In this document: positions 1-7,177 of the stretch, piece after piece
Numbering within the stretch: the stretch's first letter is position 1
Layout: each line of letters begins with the position of its first letter
From: a bacterium
GTDB lineage: Bacteria > JAJRZV01
Direction of reading: 5' to 3'
Assembly (NCBI GenBank): GCA_024275095.1
Contig: JAJRZV010000063.1
Location: 1 to 13,738, forward strand
DNA: 13,738 nucleotides
Notes under the pieces: generated by a model
Database searches by the model: none
What the model saw: only the letters and a program-made list of their open reading frames with translations
Told to the model about the DNA's origin: nothing
Translations under genes and position numbers: made by a program

Positions 1-175
1 AGAATCAATATGGCGACGCTCATGTTGTAGAGGTCTAACCTGGTGTAATATATGACGAATTGTTGGCCTGCATGTTGTCTCAATATCCCAATTTGAAAAA
101 ATATCGTTCTAAAACAAATCGTTGTTATTGCTTTATTTGAGCTTTGTTCAACCACCGATGTTTTTCAATTTTTAC

Positions 176-203
176 TTGACAATATCTGTTTGTTTTCTGT
201 AGA
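176..203 (+). promoter_or_regulatory. Possible sigma70-type promoter for the operon
   Basis: TTGACA at 176-181 is a perfect -35 consensus inside an AT-rich tract. The best -10 candidate at a 16-base spacing is TGTAGA (198-203), which matches only half of TATAAT, so the call is weak. The site lies about 35-60 bases upstream of the first ATG, a sensible distance for a short 5' leader. No other gap in the operon exceeds 35 bases, so a promoter near here is expected if the cluster is one transcript. Confidence 0.3.
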
Positions 204-221
204 AGGGGTGGCCAGTTTTCT

Positions 222-229
222 GAGGAGGT
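222..229 (+). promoter_or_regulatory. Shine-Dalgarno that fixes the flp start
   Basis: GAGGAGGT lies six bases before the ATG at 236. An in-frame GTG at 230 directly abuts this site with no spacing, so it cannot be the start. The strength of the site fits an abundantly translated major pilin. Confidence 0.75.
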
Positions 230-235
230 GTGCTG

Positions 236-469
236 ATGAAAGGTAAAGCTCGCTCGCAGGAGAGCACTCTCAAGGAATTGCTCCTGGATGAAGAAGGCCA
301 GGGAATGACAGAGTACATTATTATCCTTCTCCTCATTGCCGTGGCGATGATAGCGGGATGGAAACTGTTCGGAAAAAAACTCGCCCGCCTTCTTGGTTTT
401 GCAGTGGAGCAAATCGGCGGAGTTGAAGACGGCGTGAATGACATTCAGGGAGAATTCTCGGGCGAATAA
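236..469 (+). CDS. flp: Flp-family type IVb major pilin candidate
   Basis: This 77-residue prepilin should be cleaved by the Tad prepilin peptidase and polymerised into the adhesive Flp pilus. The leader is about 21 residues, longer than in many Flp pilins, and ends in DEEG. The cleavage context is G21 followed by Gln-Gly-Met-Thr-Glu-Tyr, which places Glu at mature position +5 and Tyr at +6, the hallmark of Flp pilins. A hydrophobic helix follows at residues 28-43, then an amphipathic and acidic tail. Mature length would be about 56 residues, normal for the family. It is the first gene of the operon and has the strongest ribosome site, as expected for the major subunit. The ATG at 236 was chosen over the GTG at 230 from Shine-Dalgarno spacing. 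The family call is secure. Its role as the main pilin rather than a minor one is inferred from position. Confidence 0.9.
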   Translation: MKGKARSQESTLKELLLDEEGQGMTEYIIILLLIAVAMIAGWKLFGKKLARLLGFAVEQIGGVEDGVNDIQGEFSGE

Positions 470-489
470 AAAGTTTCTGGAGTCGGGAA

Positions 490-1392
490 ATGAGATCACG
501 CGGTGCGGTATATGTTGAGGCTCTGGTGGTAATACCCTTGCTGGTAGTGTTCATCCTTGGTCTCGTTCAGCTTTCACTGCTGTGGCAGGTGAAACTCGGG
601 GCTCGCTATGCTGCTTACTGTGCAGCAAGGGCTGTCGCGGTTCACGGTGGCGGGAGAAGGTATGCACAGAGTGCCGCGCTTCTGGCATTGACACCTGTAA
701 TGCCGAGGATCAGCGGGGTGTTTGCAGATGCCGCAGCGGCTCCTTCCGTTATCCTCGATGCACTTCAGGCCCGCGTGCAGGAATACACCGGGATGATAGC
801 AGGGTATGCAGGCAGCGTGGCAAGGGGTGCTGTAAAAGAACTCGGCGAGTCCGTGTCGTCATCATTGAACGTACGCATTCCCATGCCGGATGGATATGAC
901 GTGAACGTCAATATCGCTCGTCTTCTGCCTCTTGATGCTGTGGAGAATTTTATCGCAGGTGTTGCGGGCGAACTCACGGGGGGAGCGTTATCGTTTTTTA
1001 CGGAAAGAATTTTCTCGTCGATGTCCTTGGCATCGGGGCCCGGAAGGCACTACTCCGTACCGCCTGCCGGAAGAACGAGCCGTGTGGTTGAGATCGCTGA
1101 AAGATACCTGACCGCTAAATATTTCACTGAAATACGCGTGCTCGATGAAACCGGTGGTGAAGTGACCGGGCAGGTATCTGCGGGAGAACTTGTCACCGTC
1201 GAGGTGATCGTGCATTATCCCCTTCCCGTGCCTGTGGTGCGCAGGCTCATGGGGAGTCCTCCCCGGAGATTGCCGGACAATCCCGTAGCTCGGATATTTG
1301 AAAGCACAGGCGCTGGTTACTTCAGCCGTGTGGTGGCCCGCTCGACCATGAGAATTGAAGGGATGAGAGAACGTGAAGGGAACCCGGGCTGA
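490..1392 (+). CDS. tadE: TadE-like pseudopilin, long variant
   Basis: This 300-residue membrane-anchored protein has a TadE-type N-terminus. A five-residue leader ends in Gly5, followed by Ala-Val-Tyr-Val-Glu, which places Glu at +5 as in prepilins cleaved by TadV/CpaA. A single hydrophobic helix spans about 11-32. It is followed by an alanine-rich stretch with AARAVAV near residue 45-51, typical of TadE proteins. The remainder, about 250 residues, is predicted to be extracytoplasmic. TadE proteins are usually nearer 150-200 residues, so this one has an enlarged middle region (about 90-175). TadE is a processed pseudopilin needed for Flp pilus assembly. The gene starts 20 bases after flp with GGAG seven bases before the ATG. 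It overlaps the next gene by 20 bases, which suggests translational coupling. The function is assigned from the N-terminus and the locus. The C-terminal domain is not recognised. Confidence 0.8.
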   Translation: MRSRGAVYVEALVVIPLLVVFILGLVQLSLLWQVKLGARYAAYCAARAVAVHGGGRRYAQSAALLALTPVMPRISGVFADAAAAPSVILDALQARVQEYTGMIAGYAGSVARGAVKELGESVSSSLNVRIPMPDGYDVNVNIARLLPLDAVENFIAGVAGELTGGALSFFTERIFSSMSLASGPGRHYSVPPAGRTSRVVEIAERYLTAKYFTEIRVLDETGGEVTGQVSAGELVTVEVIVHYPLPVPVVRRLMGSPPRRLPDNPVARIFESTGAGYFSRVVARSTMRIEGMREREGNPG

Positions 1393-3136
1393 AAGAAAAC
1401 TTTTGAATGATGAGAGCGGAGGAGCGCTCCTTCTGGTGCTCCTTGGTTGCCTGGCGGTGGTCACATTTCTCGCGGCGGTTTTCAACATGGGTGTCCAGGT
1501 GATGGTGAAGACGGGGCTCCAGGGAATAGCGGATGCGGCTGCACTGACAGGAACATCCTGGCTGGCTGCGGGGCTCAACACCCTGGCATTTATCAACTTT
1601 GCAATGATGACAATCGTGGCTCTTGTTGTTGCGCTGGCGCTTATCGGTGTGGCTCTGGGAGCCTGTTCTTCGCTGGTATTTGTGCCTGTGCTTCCGGCGG
1701 TATGTGCAGCGGCAATGGTCCCTTATTACCGCGTTGTTGTACCGGAAGTGGTTCCCAAGCTGTGGAAAGCCTCCATCGGCCTTCAGCGTACCGGTAATGT
1801 GTACATGAAACTGTTCCCCATTGTGGCAGCCGGAGACACATTCATAAAAGGAGTGCAGGAATCCGGCGACACGCGTAGGTGGAGGCCTTTTGTGGTTTTT
1901 TACCCGCTTCTACCGGGAACTGACAGTGATGATGGTTTTGAACGCCTGAGCCTTCACGTCGAAAAAGGGGCTTTTGAAGATTTTGCCAGAGAAGTGGAAA
2001 AGCAGGTGGGGAACGCCATAAATAAGCTGCTCGAAGGTACGGGGATTTTTGGTGGCCCAATGGCAAAGGCTGCTGGGTGGATCGGCGGCAAAGCCGCATC
2101 TCTTGCAACCAGCGGTGTAGGAAACGTGCTGGGCACGGTTCTATCAGATGGCGGAATTCAAAGTGAACATGGAGAAGAGAAGAATTTTGAAAGGGTGCTC
2201 AGATTCGACATTAATCCGTCACTTGTGTCTTCTGAGCGGGGATATTTTGATCCTCGACCTCCCCAAGAGTGTACCCAGGAAAAGTGCCGCCAGATACTTC
2301 ACATGCTCAAAAAGTGGGAGGAAGTGGCGAGATCGGGAGAGGTTTCAGCGACCATAGAGCCACTGCGTCATTATCGCTTTGTCTACCGCAGTGAGAGCGA
2401 AGGCATGCGTTTTACGCGCGTGGTGAACATCAGCTTGAGATGGCGGTATTACCACCTGGTGTGGAATGTGACCGACGAGGACGTGGACGGTGACGGACGT
2501 GTTCAGGGTGATGGGTGCCGCAGGAGATGGGCCGGGACCCGAAGTGGTGACACGGCAGGTTTCAGGCCCTTTCAGGCCATGCAAGAACGCCTGGTGGAGG
2601 TGATTCCAGAATGGCTGCATCGTGGTGAAAACCTGAGGGGTGCAGAAAATGCTTCATGTCGCAATCTGGATTACGAAGTCAAAGTCATCTGTGATGGTAC
2701 GGAATACGTTAAGGAACGTTTTGTGCTGAGAGACCTGGAGGCGAGGTATACCCAGTCATTCCAAGTGTCACCGCCGCCGGAGATGCCGGCACCGTTCGTA
2801 CTCCACGCTCACGCGTTCGAGAAGCTGCGTATGGCTGTGCTTGCCTGGGACAGGGGGCGTACACGCAGGCCGTATGTGCTGGAACACCTGATGGGAGATG
2901 GTGCACCTGCAGGCACGTTTGCCGTTGCCCAGGCCTGCGCGGCCAGCCCTTCTGCTGTTCCGGGAGAAGCGTTTTTCCACTGGGACTGGACGGAATTTTT
3001 GTGTCCTGTTTCCCTCGTAAGGGAACTTGCTCGGGCCTGGCGTTCTGCACCCCCAAACGGCGATATGGAGCCGGAAGAAGGCACAGCCGGTGACTCGTTG
3101 GAGGAGTGGATCAGTCGCCATGTGCTCGTACACTGA
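1373..3136 (+). CDS. tadG: TadG-like / Tad-domain pilus assembly protein
   Basis: This 587-residue protein begins with GTG inside the preceding gene. The N-terminus (DESGGALLLVLLG, residues 13-25) leads into a hydrophobic helix at about 17-40. Then comes a TadG-type segment, GIADAAALTGTSWLAAGLN (51-69), matching the usual Asn/Asp-Ala-Ala-Asp-Ala-Ala-Ala theme of this family. Unlike its TadE-like neighbours it has no Glu at +5 after the leader glycine, so prepilin-type cleavage is doubtful. A second hydrophobic region covers about 74-118. The remaining 460 or so residues should be extracytoplasmic and include a DxDxDG acidic loop at 368-373, possibly calcium binding. Several cysteines (300, 305, 382 and others) could form disulfides. 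Tad-domain proteins sit in the envelope and are needed for pilus assembly or anchoring. The gene overlaps the TadE-like genes on both sides. Confidence 0.75.
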   Translation: MKGTRAERKLLNDESGGALLLVLLGCLAVVTFLAAVFNMGVQVMVKTGLQGIADAAALTGTSWLAAGLNTLAFINFAMMTIVALVVALALIGVALGACSSLVFVPVLPAVCAAAMVPYYRVVVPEVVPKLWKASIGLQRTGNVYMKLFPIVAAGDTFIKGVQESGDTRRWRPFVVFYPLLPGTDSDDGFERLSLHVEKGAFEDFAREVEKQVGNAINKLLEGTGIFGGPMAKAAGWIGGKAASLATSGVGNVLGTVLSDGGIQSEHGEEKNFERVLRFDINPSLVSSERGYFDPRPPQECTQEKCRQILHMLKKWEEVARSGEVSATIEPLRHYRFVYRSESEGMRFTRVVNISLRWRYYHLVWNVTDEDVDGDGRVQGDGCRRRWAGTRSGDTAGFRPFQAMQERLVEVIPEWLHRGENLRGAENASCRNLDYEVKVICDGTEYVKERFVLRDLEARYTQSFQVSPPPEMPAPFVLHAHAFEKLRMAVLAWDRGRTRRPYVLEHLMGDGAPAGTFAVAQACAASPSAVPGEAFFHWDWTEFLCPVSLVRELARAWRSAPPNGDMEPEEGTAGDSLEEWISRHVLVH

Positions 3137-3845
3137 GGATAAAGGCGTGATTTACACAGAGGCACTTATCACCCTGCCTGTGCTGGTGTTGCTCTTGTAT
3201 GCCGTAATTTACGTTCCCCGGGTTCATTACGCAGGTATAAAGCTTCAGGAGGCTTTGCGTTTTTACCTTCTGGAGGCGGGTAGAAACGTCATTTCGAATG
3301 ATGGTGATGCTGAGAAGTATTTTGAGGATTTTAACGAGGAGTGGCGTTTCAGCACCACCATTTCACACGAAGGGTCATCCGGATTAGGTGAAGAGTTCGC
3401 TTCGGGTGATGGTTTCGCAGGTGCCATCGGAGATGTACTGGATTTTATCCTGGGTTCACGACGCGTGAATGTAAGTGTGACAACAGGGGTGATTGTGCCC
3501 CTGGGAATAAGGGTGAGTTTAAGCGGTATCCTGAAGGCACATCTCGACCCATTTCACGGGTCCGTAAGGGCATGGGTGCCGCGGAGCGTTTCAACACTTT
3601 ACGCGCTGGGTTACGCTCTTGCCGGAAGTTCTGAACAGGGATTGTCACAGCACATCATTCGCAATTCTCTCGGTTCTTATGTCCAGAAGGGAGAAACCGC
3701 GGCTGAAAGGGCAGGGCGGCGCCTGGGCCTGCCTGCGCCTGCAGGGGATGCAGAGAGAAGCCGGGGGCTTGTTGACGAAGAAGATGTTTTGGGTGCTTTT
3801 GCTTCTGAATGTGCGCCTCAACACTTTCCAGGAAGTGAGCGATGA
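3120..3845 (+). CDS. tadE: Second TadE-like pseudopilin
   Basis: This 241-residue protein has a short leader (residues 1-9, ending Lys-Gly) followed by Val-Ile-Tyr-Thr-Glu, again placing Glu at +5 from a glycine cleavage site. A hydrophobic helix follows at about 15-33. Residues after 40 are soluble, with an acidic stretch at 60-75 and a basic, proline-containing C-terminus. It therefore looks like a TadE-type pseudopilin. The reading frame is open further upstream to 3027, but that part lies wholly inside tadG and would bury the leader. A GTG at 3147 would remove the cleavage glycine. The ATG at 3120 is therefore preferred, although the nearest strong Shine-Dalgarno (3100-3106) sits rather far away at 13 bases. 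The gene overlaps tadG by 17 bases and the next gene by an ATGA. Confidence 0.75.
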   Translation: MCSYTEDKGVIYTEALITLPVLVLLLYAVIYVPRVHYAGIKLQEALRFYLLEAGRNVISNDGDAEKYFEDFNEEWRFSTTISHEGSSGLGEEFASGDGFAGAIGDVLDFILGSRRVNVSVTTGVIVPLGIRVSLSGILKAHLDPFHGSVRAWVPRSVSTLYALGYALAGSSEQGLSQHIIRNSLGSYVQKGETAAERAGRRLGLPAPAGDAERSRGLVDEEDVLGAFASECAPQHFPGSER

Positions 3846-4507
3846 AAGTGTTTCTATCCAGAATTCTGGGTGTTGCCGCAGGCATCGTGGCGATTTCCCT
3901 GGCAGGTTCCAGGTGGGCCGGAGGCACGGTTGCGTGGTACGGTGAACCTGCCGGTAAGGTTACAGATGTAAGAAGGGTTACAGCATACCTGAATCGTACT
4001 CCAGTAAAGATCATAACCGCTACCTATTACGGCAGGCCCGTTGACGCCCTTCGGCTGATTATGGGCCCCGGCGCGCGTATCGGAGGTTCGGCAGATGTGG
4101 CCGTTGGTACGGACGTGGACCTGTACAGGCTTCTTGCAGGGGAATTGTTCTCGCTGGGCATAGGCATGGCATTTCGGGGCTACGGGGAGCGAACGGAGCT
4201 GTTTCTCGTGCGCGCGGAGAATCTGGACGGCAACGCCTTTGCAAAAATGCTTCAGACCCAAACAGCGCCGCCTGAAATGCCGAACTGCGGCAGCAAGGGT
4301 TTTTTACTGGAGGCTAACGATGCACGCGTATTTGTGGAAGTGAACGGCCTTTCTCCCGGTTTGCTCCTGGGACGCGCGAGCAGGTCTCTCGAATTTCAGG
4401 GCTATATGTCGGTGAGTTCATTTGCATACGTGAAGACAGACGGCAGGTGCATTTTTTCCATAACTGAGGTGAAGGGTGAGAGTGTTTGCGTATCTGCGTG
4501 CCTGTGA
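3842..4507 (+). CDS. Exported protein of unknown function in the pilin block
   Basis: I do not recognise this 221-residue protein. It begins with a clear export signal: basic residues at 2 and 7, then a hydrophobic core from about 8 to 21. Cleavage near 21-28 is possible. The rest is a soluble mix of predicted strands and helices without obvious repeats. Four cysteines lie in the mature part (149, 203, 216, 220), three of them in the last 19 residues, so a disulfide-stabilised C-terminus in the periplasm is plausible. It sits between a TadE-like pseudopilin and a small Flp-like pilin, and is joined to the former by an ATGA overlap. A role in pilin maturation, folding or assembly is therefore a reasonable guess from position only. 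Its 3' end overlaps the next small gene by 32 bases. Confidence 0.7.
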   Translation: MKVFLSRILGVAAGIVAISLAGSRWAGGTVAWYGEPAGKVTDVRRVTAYLNRTPVKIITATYYGRPVDALRLIMGPGARIGGSADVAVGTDVDLYRLLAGELFSLGIGMAFRGYGERTELFLVRAENLDGNAFAKMLQTQTAPPEMPNCGSKGFLLEANDARVFVEVNGLSPGLLLGRASRSLEFQGYMSVSSFAYVKTDGRCIFSITEVKGESVCVSACL

Positions 4508-4652
4508 AGATGGAGGCCAGGCGGCGGTTGAGTACCTGGTTGTTCTGGGACTTGTGACACTGGCCCTGACGGGCATTTTCTGGATGCTCGGCCGGGCAGC
4601 GGGCGCGGGATTTTCCACCGCGGCCTTTATATGGTCATTACCTGTACCGTAG
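4476..4652 (+). CDS. Small second Flp-like type IVb pilin (58 aa)
   Basis: This short gene is easily missed because it starts with GTG and overlaps the preceding gene by 32 bases. It encodes 58 residues with a leader of about 14 residues ending Asp-Gly-Gly. Then comes QAAVEYLVVLGLVTLAL (15-31): Gln at +1, Glu at +5 and Tyr at +6, exactly the Flp pattern. The hydrophobic helix runs to about residue 38, and the tail is short, rich in Ala and Gly, and ends PVP. The mature product would be about 44 residues, at the small end for Flp. GAGGT at 4466-4470 lies five bases before the GTG at 4476; a second GTG at 4482, also preceded by AAGGG, is an alternative. It lies just 10 bases before the prepilin peptidase gene. 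It is probably a minor pilin or initiation subunit; that role is inferred. Confidence 0.8.
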   Translation: MRVFAYLRACEDGGQAAVEYLVVLGLVTLALTGIFWMLGRAAGAGFSTAAFIWSLPVP

Positions 4653-4655
4653 GAG
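4651..4655 (+). promoter_or_regulatory. Shine-Dalgarno supporting the GTG start of cpaA
   Basis: AGGAG lies seven bases before the GTG at 4663 and overlaps the stop codon of the small pilin gene (4650-4652). No ATG near the protein's N-terminus could serve as the start without deleting part of the first membrane helix, so the GTG is well supported. Confidence 0.65.
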
Positions 4656-4662
4656 AAGCACG

Positions 4663-5169
4663 GTGAAATTTCAATATGCCTTTTTTGTAAACGTGTTTTT
4701 CACAGGATCCCTGCTGGCAGCGGGTGTGATGGATTTTGCAACGGGTAGAGTTCCCAACCTTATTGTACTGCCAGCATCTGCGCTGGCTCTCCTGTGGCAC
4801 GTGGCAGGCGAAGGATTGTCCGGGCTTGTACTTGCAGTAAAAAGTGGAGTTGTTGCTGCTGCACCTCTGTACCTGCTTTTTCGTCTGCGTGCCATGGGAG
4901 GTGGTGATGTGAAGCTCATGTTCTTTGTAGGTGCATGGCTGGGTATGGTTGCCGCGTTCAAGGTGCTGTTTCTTGCCCTCCTGTTCGGAGCCCTGGCAGG
5001 CGTTGTGGAGATGGTGGCACGGGGGCAGATGCGTACGTGGTTGAAAAAGATGATGGGACGGCCCCTGCACGAGCCTTACCGTCCGGTATTTGTGCCGTTT
5101 GCAGGGGCCATAGCGGCGGCGGGTCTCTACATCGTTCTGCTTACCTCTCCCGGAGGAATTTTTAGATGA
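4663..5169 (+). CDS. cpaA: Prepilin peptidase CpaA/TadV (A24 family)
   Basis: This 168-residue inner-membrane aspartic protease should remove leaders from the Flp pilins and TadE-like pseudopilins encoded just upstream. Both catalytic aspartates are visible: D24 in VMDFATGRVPN (22-32) and D82 in GGGDVKL (79-85), matching the GxGDxKL motif of A24 peptidases. Several hydrophobic helices cover roughly 7-23, 31-47, 52-73, 85-118 and 143-160. The N-terminal methylase domain of PilD-type enzymes is absent and the length is normal for the minimal TadV/CpaA form. Translation starts at GTG with a good ribosome site, and the gene ends in an ATGA overlap with cpaB. It is a standard member of the family. 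Confidence 0.95.
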   Translation: MKFQYAFFVNVFFTGSLLAAGVMDFATGRVPNLIVLPASALALLWHVAGEGLSGLVLAVKSGVVAAAPLYLLFRLRAMGGGDVKLMFFVGAWLGMVAAFKVLFLALLFGALAGVVEMVARGQMRTWLKKMMGRPLHEPYRPVFVPFAGAIAAAGLYIVLLTSPGGIFR

Positions 5170-5936
5170 AGTTCGACAGGAAGACTGTATTTGTCGTGGC
5201 TGTCGCCTCTGCCGTTCTGGCGGCTCTGCTCACTGTCCACTATATCCAGGGAGTAAAAAAACAGCTCATGAAAGGACTCGAACCCGTGAAGGCACTTGTT
5301 GCACGTCAGGACATGCGAGCTGGCGAGGTGGTGGAAGAGGAGGGTTTCGTCGTGCGCCTTTTCCCAAAACGGTATCTCCATCCCGCGGCCCTGAAACCAG
5401 GAGACCTGCCACTGGTTGTGGGGCAACGACTGAGAAACCCGGTGTTCAAGGGTCACCCGGTTCTATGGAGCGACCTGGGGGCCGGTGAGAGCAACAGTCG
5501 TGTTTCCGAAGGTCTCATGGAGAGCGAACGAGCAGTGTCTGTGGCGGTGGATGGTGTATCCGGTGTTTCCGGGCTCATTCAGCCAGGTGACCACGTTGAC
5601 ATTTTGTGGACGTACTCGGGGGTTCTTCCGGATGGACGGGCCGGCACTCTTGTAACGAGCCTCCTCCAGAATGTGACGGTTCTTGCTGCAGGTGGGCGTA
5701 CTGTCCCGGGGCACGGCGGTTACTCGACGGTGACCCTGGCCCTGACCCTGAGGGAGGCGGAGATTGTTACGTTTGCCCAGCAAAAAGGAAAAATCACCCT
5801 TGTTCTACGCAACCGCAGGGACGTGTCAGTGCTGGATGACCAGAAGGTATTGCACATGCAGGAACTGCTTGGAAGGGAGATGAAGAGAATCCAGAAGGCA
5901 AGAACCCTGAGAATTATCAGGGGTAAACAGCAATGA
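5166..5936 (+). CDS. cpaB: Flp pilus assembly protein CpaB/RcpC
   Basis: This 256-residue periplasmic protein is anchored by one N-terminal helix (about 7-27). A SAF-like domain covers roughly 42-105, including ARQDMRAGEVVEEEGF. The RcpC/CpaB domain covers about 118-216, with the typical stretch VAVDGVSGVSGLIQPGDHVD (127-143 region) and a later LTLREAEIVTFAQQKGKI (193-210). CpaB/RcpC is known as a periplasmic partner of the Tad secretin and may contact the outer membrane or peptidoglycan. The C-terminal 40 residues are basic and probably helical. The gene is joined by ATGA overlaps to cpaA before it and the secretin after it, the usual order in Tad loci. The length is close to the usual family size. 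Confidence 0.93.
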   Translation: MKFDRKTVFVVAVASAVLAALLTVHYIQGVKKQLMKGLEPVKALVARQDMRAGEVVEEEGFVVRLFPKRYLHPAALKPGDLPLVVGQRLRNPVFKGHPVLWSDLGAGESNSRVSEGLMESERAVSVAVDGVSGVSGLIQPGDHVDILWTYSGVLPDGRAGTLVTSLLQNVTVLAAGGRTVPGHGGYSTVTLALTLREAEIVTFAQQKGKITLVLRNRRDVSVLDDQKVLHMQELLGREMKRIQKARTLRIIRGKQQ

Positions 5937-7177
5937 AAAGTTTCTGTATTGCCGTCGCTGCTTTTGTCATTGGTGTACTACTGGTGCGGGTGAAGTTGCT
6001 TGCCGCTGAGTTCATCAATCTGGTAGTGGGACAATCCCACGTGTTGAAAGTGGCCGGTGCTTCTTCCGTGGCTGTGGGGGACAGTACAGTGGTCGGTGTA
6101 AAAGTTCTTCCCGGCGGGAACGAGGTAATGCTCACGGGCCTCCAGAGCGGCACCACCAATTTTATTGTCATGGGAGAGGGTGGACTCAGAAAGGAATATA
6201 CCGTGCGTGTGCTGGCCACTGATCCCAGGGCACTGGCAGATGCCGTGCGTGAAGCCCTGGAGGGTGTGGAAGGAGTGAAGGTGCGCGTTGCAGGAGCGAA
6301 TGTCATTCTGGAAGGTGAAATACTTCGCAAGGCTGACCAAGAACTGCTTGACAGGGTTCTCGCTGCTTTCCCGGGTGTCATTTCCTTTGTAAAAGGCAGG
6401 CGCGTGTTGCCTGAACTCATGGTTCAGATAGACGTGAAGGCAGTAGAAATTTCCAGCACATCGTTGAAGGAATTTGGCTTTTCGTGGCCATCAGTGTTCG
6501 GAGGTGAAGGAAGTGCCACCTGGACGATGAGACCCGGTGAAGCAACTGGTGGCACCGGCTTCTCCCTGTCCGTCGTGTCCTACCTTACGGCAGCCCTCCG
6601 TCTGCTTTCGGATGCGGGGAAGGTAAGGGTTCTGTCCAATCCCGTGCTCGTTACGCGTAACGGAGAAAAGGCGCGTTTCCTTGCCGGTGGTGAGGTGCCT
6701 GTTCCTGCGGCAGGCTCCCTTGGACAGGTGGATATAGAATTCCGCGAGTTTGGTGTGCTGCTGGAGTTTCGCGCCAGAGCTGATACGTACGGCAATGTTT
6801 CGCTCGACGTGCATGTATCCGTGAGCGACCTGGACTATTCTCGCGCAGTACAGGCGGGAGGGTTTGCTGTTCCTGCCATTCGCAAGAGGGAAACGGAGAG
6901 CCGTGTGAACCTGCACGAGGGAGAGTCACTGGCCATTGCAGAGCTTTTCACTGAGTCGCAGCGTAAAAACGTGAGCAAGCTTCCGTTCCTGGGGGATATC
7001 CCCATACTCGGCGAGCTCTTTAAGAAGCGTTCATTTCAGAATGGACACACCCGCTTCATGATGTTCATTACCCCGGCTGTGTTGCGTCCGGGCAGGCTGC
7101 CTGCGGACAGAATTCGACGAATATTAAAAGTTTACGAAAAATGGAGGAGCGAGGTCAGTGCAGGATTGCTTGACTGA
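5933..7177 (+). CDS. cpaC: Tad secretin CpaC/RcpA
   Basis: This 414-residue outer-membrane secretin should form the channel through which the Flp pilus leaves the cell. In order it has a signal peptide (1-25, with a hydrophobic core and AAEF at the end), a pilus-type N-terminal domain (about 26-95), a BON-like periplasmic domain (about 97-155), and the secretin domain from about 160. Secretin hallmarks include LMVQIDVKAVEI (162-173), NPVLVTRNGEKARFLAGGEVP (from 236) and KLPFLGDIPILGELFKKRSF (349-368). It has no lipobox cysteine after the signal, so a separate pilotin may be needed. None is obvious in the window. It starts in an ATGA overlap with cpaB and overlaps the ATPase gene by 20 bases. 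The family call is secure, and the length is at the shorter end for CpaC. Confidence 0.95.
   Translation: MKSFCIAVAAFVIGVLLVRVKLLAAEFINLVVGQSHVLKVAGASSVAVGDSTVVGVKVLPGGNEVMLTGLQSGTTNFIVMGEGGLRKEYTVRVLATDPRALADAVREALEGVEGVKVRVAGANVILEGEILRKADQELLDRVLAAFPGVISFVKGRRVLPELMVQIDVKAVEISSTSLKEFGFSWPSVFGGEGSATWTMRPGEATGGTGFSLSVVSYLTAALRLLSDAGKVRVLSNPVLVTRNGEKARFLAGGEVPVPAAGSLGQVDIEFREFGVLLEFRARADTYGNVSLDVHVSVSDLDYSRAVQAGGFAVPAIRKRETESRVNLHEGESLAIAELFTESQRKNVSKLPFLGDIPILGELFKKRSFQNGHTRFMMFITPAVLRPGRLPADRIRRILKVYEKWRSEVSAGLLD

Larger units (their letters stand above)
1..235. other. AT-rich non-coding leader upstream of the Tad operon
   Basis: I find no convincing gene in this stretch. It is visibly more AT-rich than the coding DNA after it, especially around 80-200, as expected of a promoter region. 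It holds a consensus -35-like hexamer at 176-181, two copies of CATGTTGT (21-28 and 71-78) exactly 50 bases apart, and the strong Shine-Dalgarno of the first pilin gene at 222-229. Frame 3 is open from the left edge to a TAA at 36-38 and could be the last few codons of an upstream gene, but this is too short to judge. No strong hairpin followed by a T-run was seen. Confidence 0.7.

Noticed and set aside
1-24. Divergent minus-strand gene starting with ATG at 24
   Set aside because: Only a few codons lie in the window and there is no Shine-Dalgarno at a suitable distance.
3-38. C-terminal codons of an upstream gene ending in TAA at 36-38
   Set aside because: Only eleven codons are visible with no family signal. 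It is possible but cannot be supported.
64-79. Sigma54-like promoter TGGCCTGCATGTTGTC
   Set aside because: GG is present, but the required GC ten bases later is GT, and the site is far from the first gene. The match is partial and better viewed as part of the CATGTTGT pair.
470-489. Attenuator or terminator between flp and the TadE-like gene
   Set aside because: The 20-base gap has a short A-run but no hairpin. A drop in expression after the major pilin is expected, but no structure supports it here.
3027-3119. Longer N-terminus for the second TadE-like protein
   Set aside because: The extension lies fully inside tadG and would place the prepilin leader in the interior. The ATG at 3120 gives a proper leader.
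3147-3149. GTG at 3147 as start of the second TadE-like gene
   Set aside because: It has a nearby GAGG, but it would delete the glycine needed for prepilin-type cleavage.
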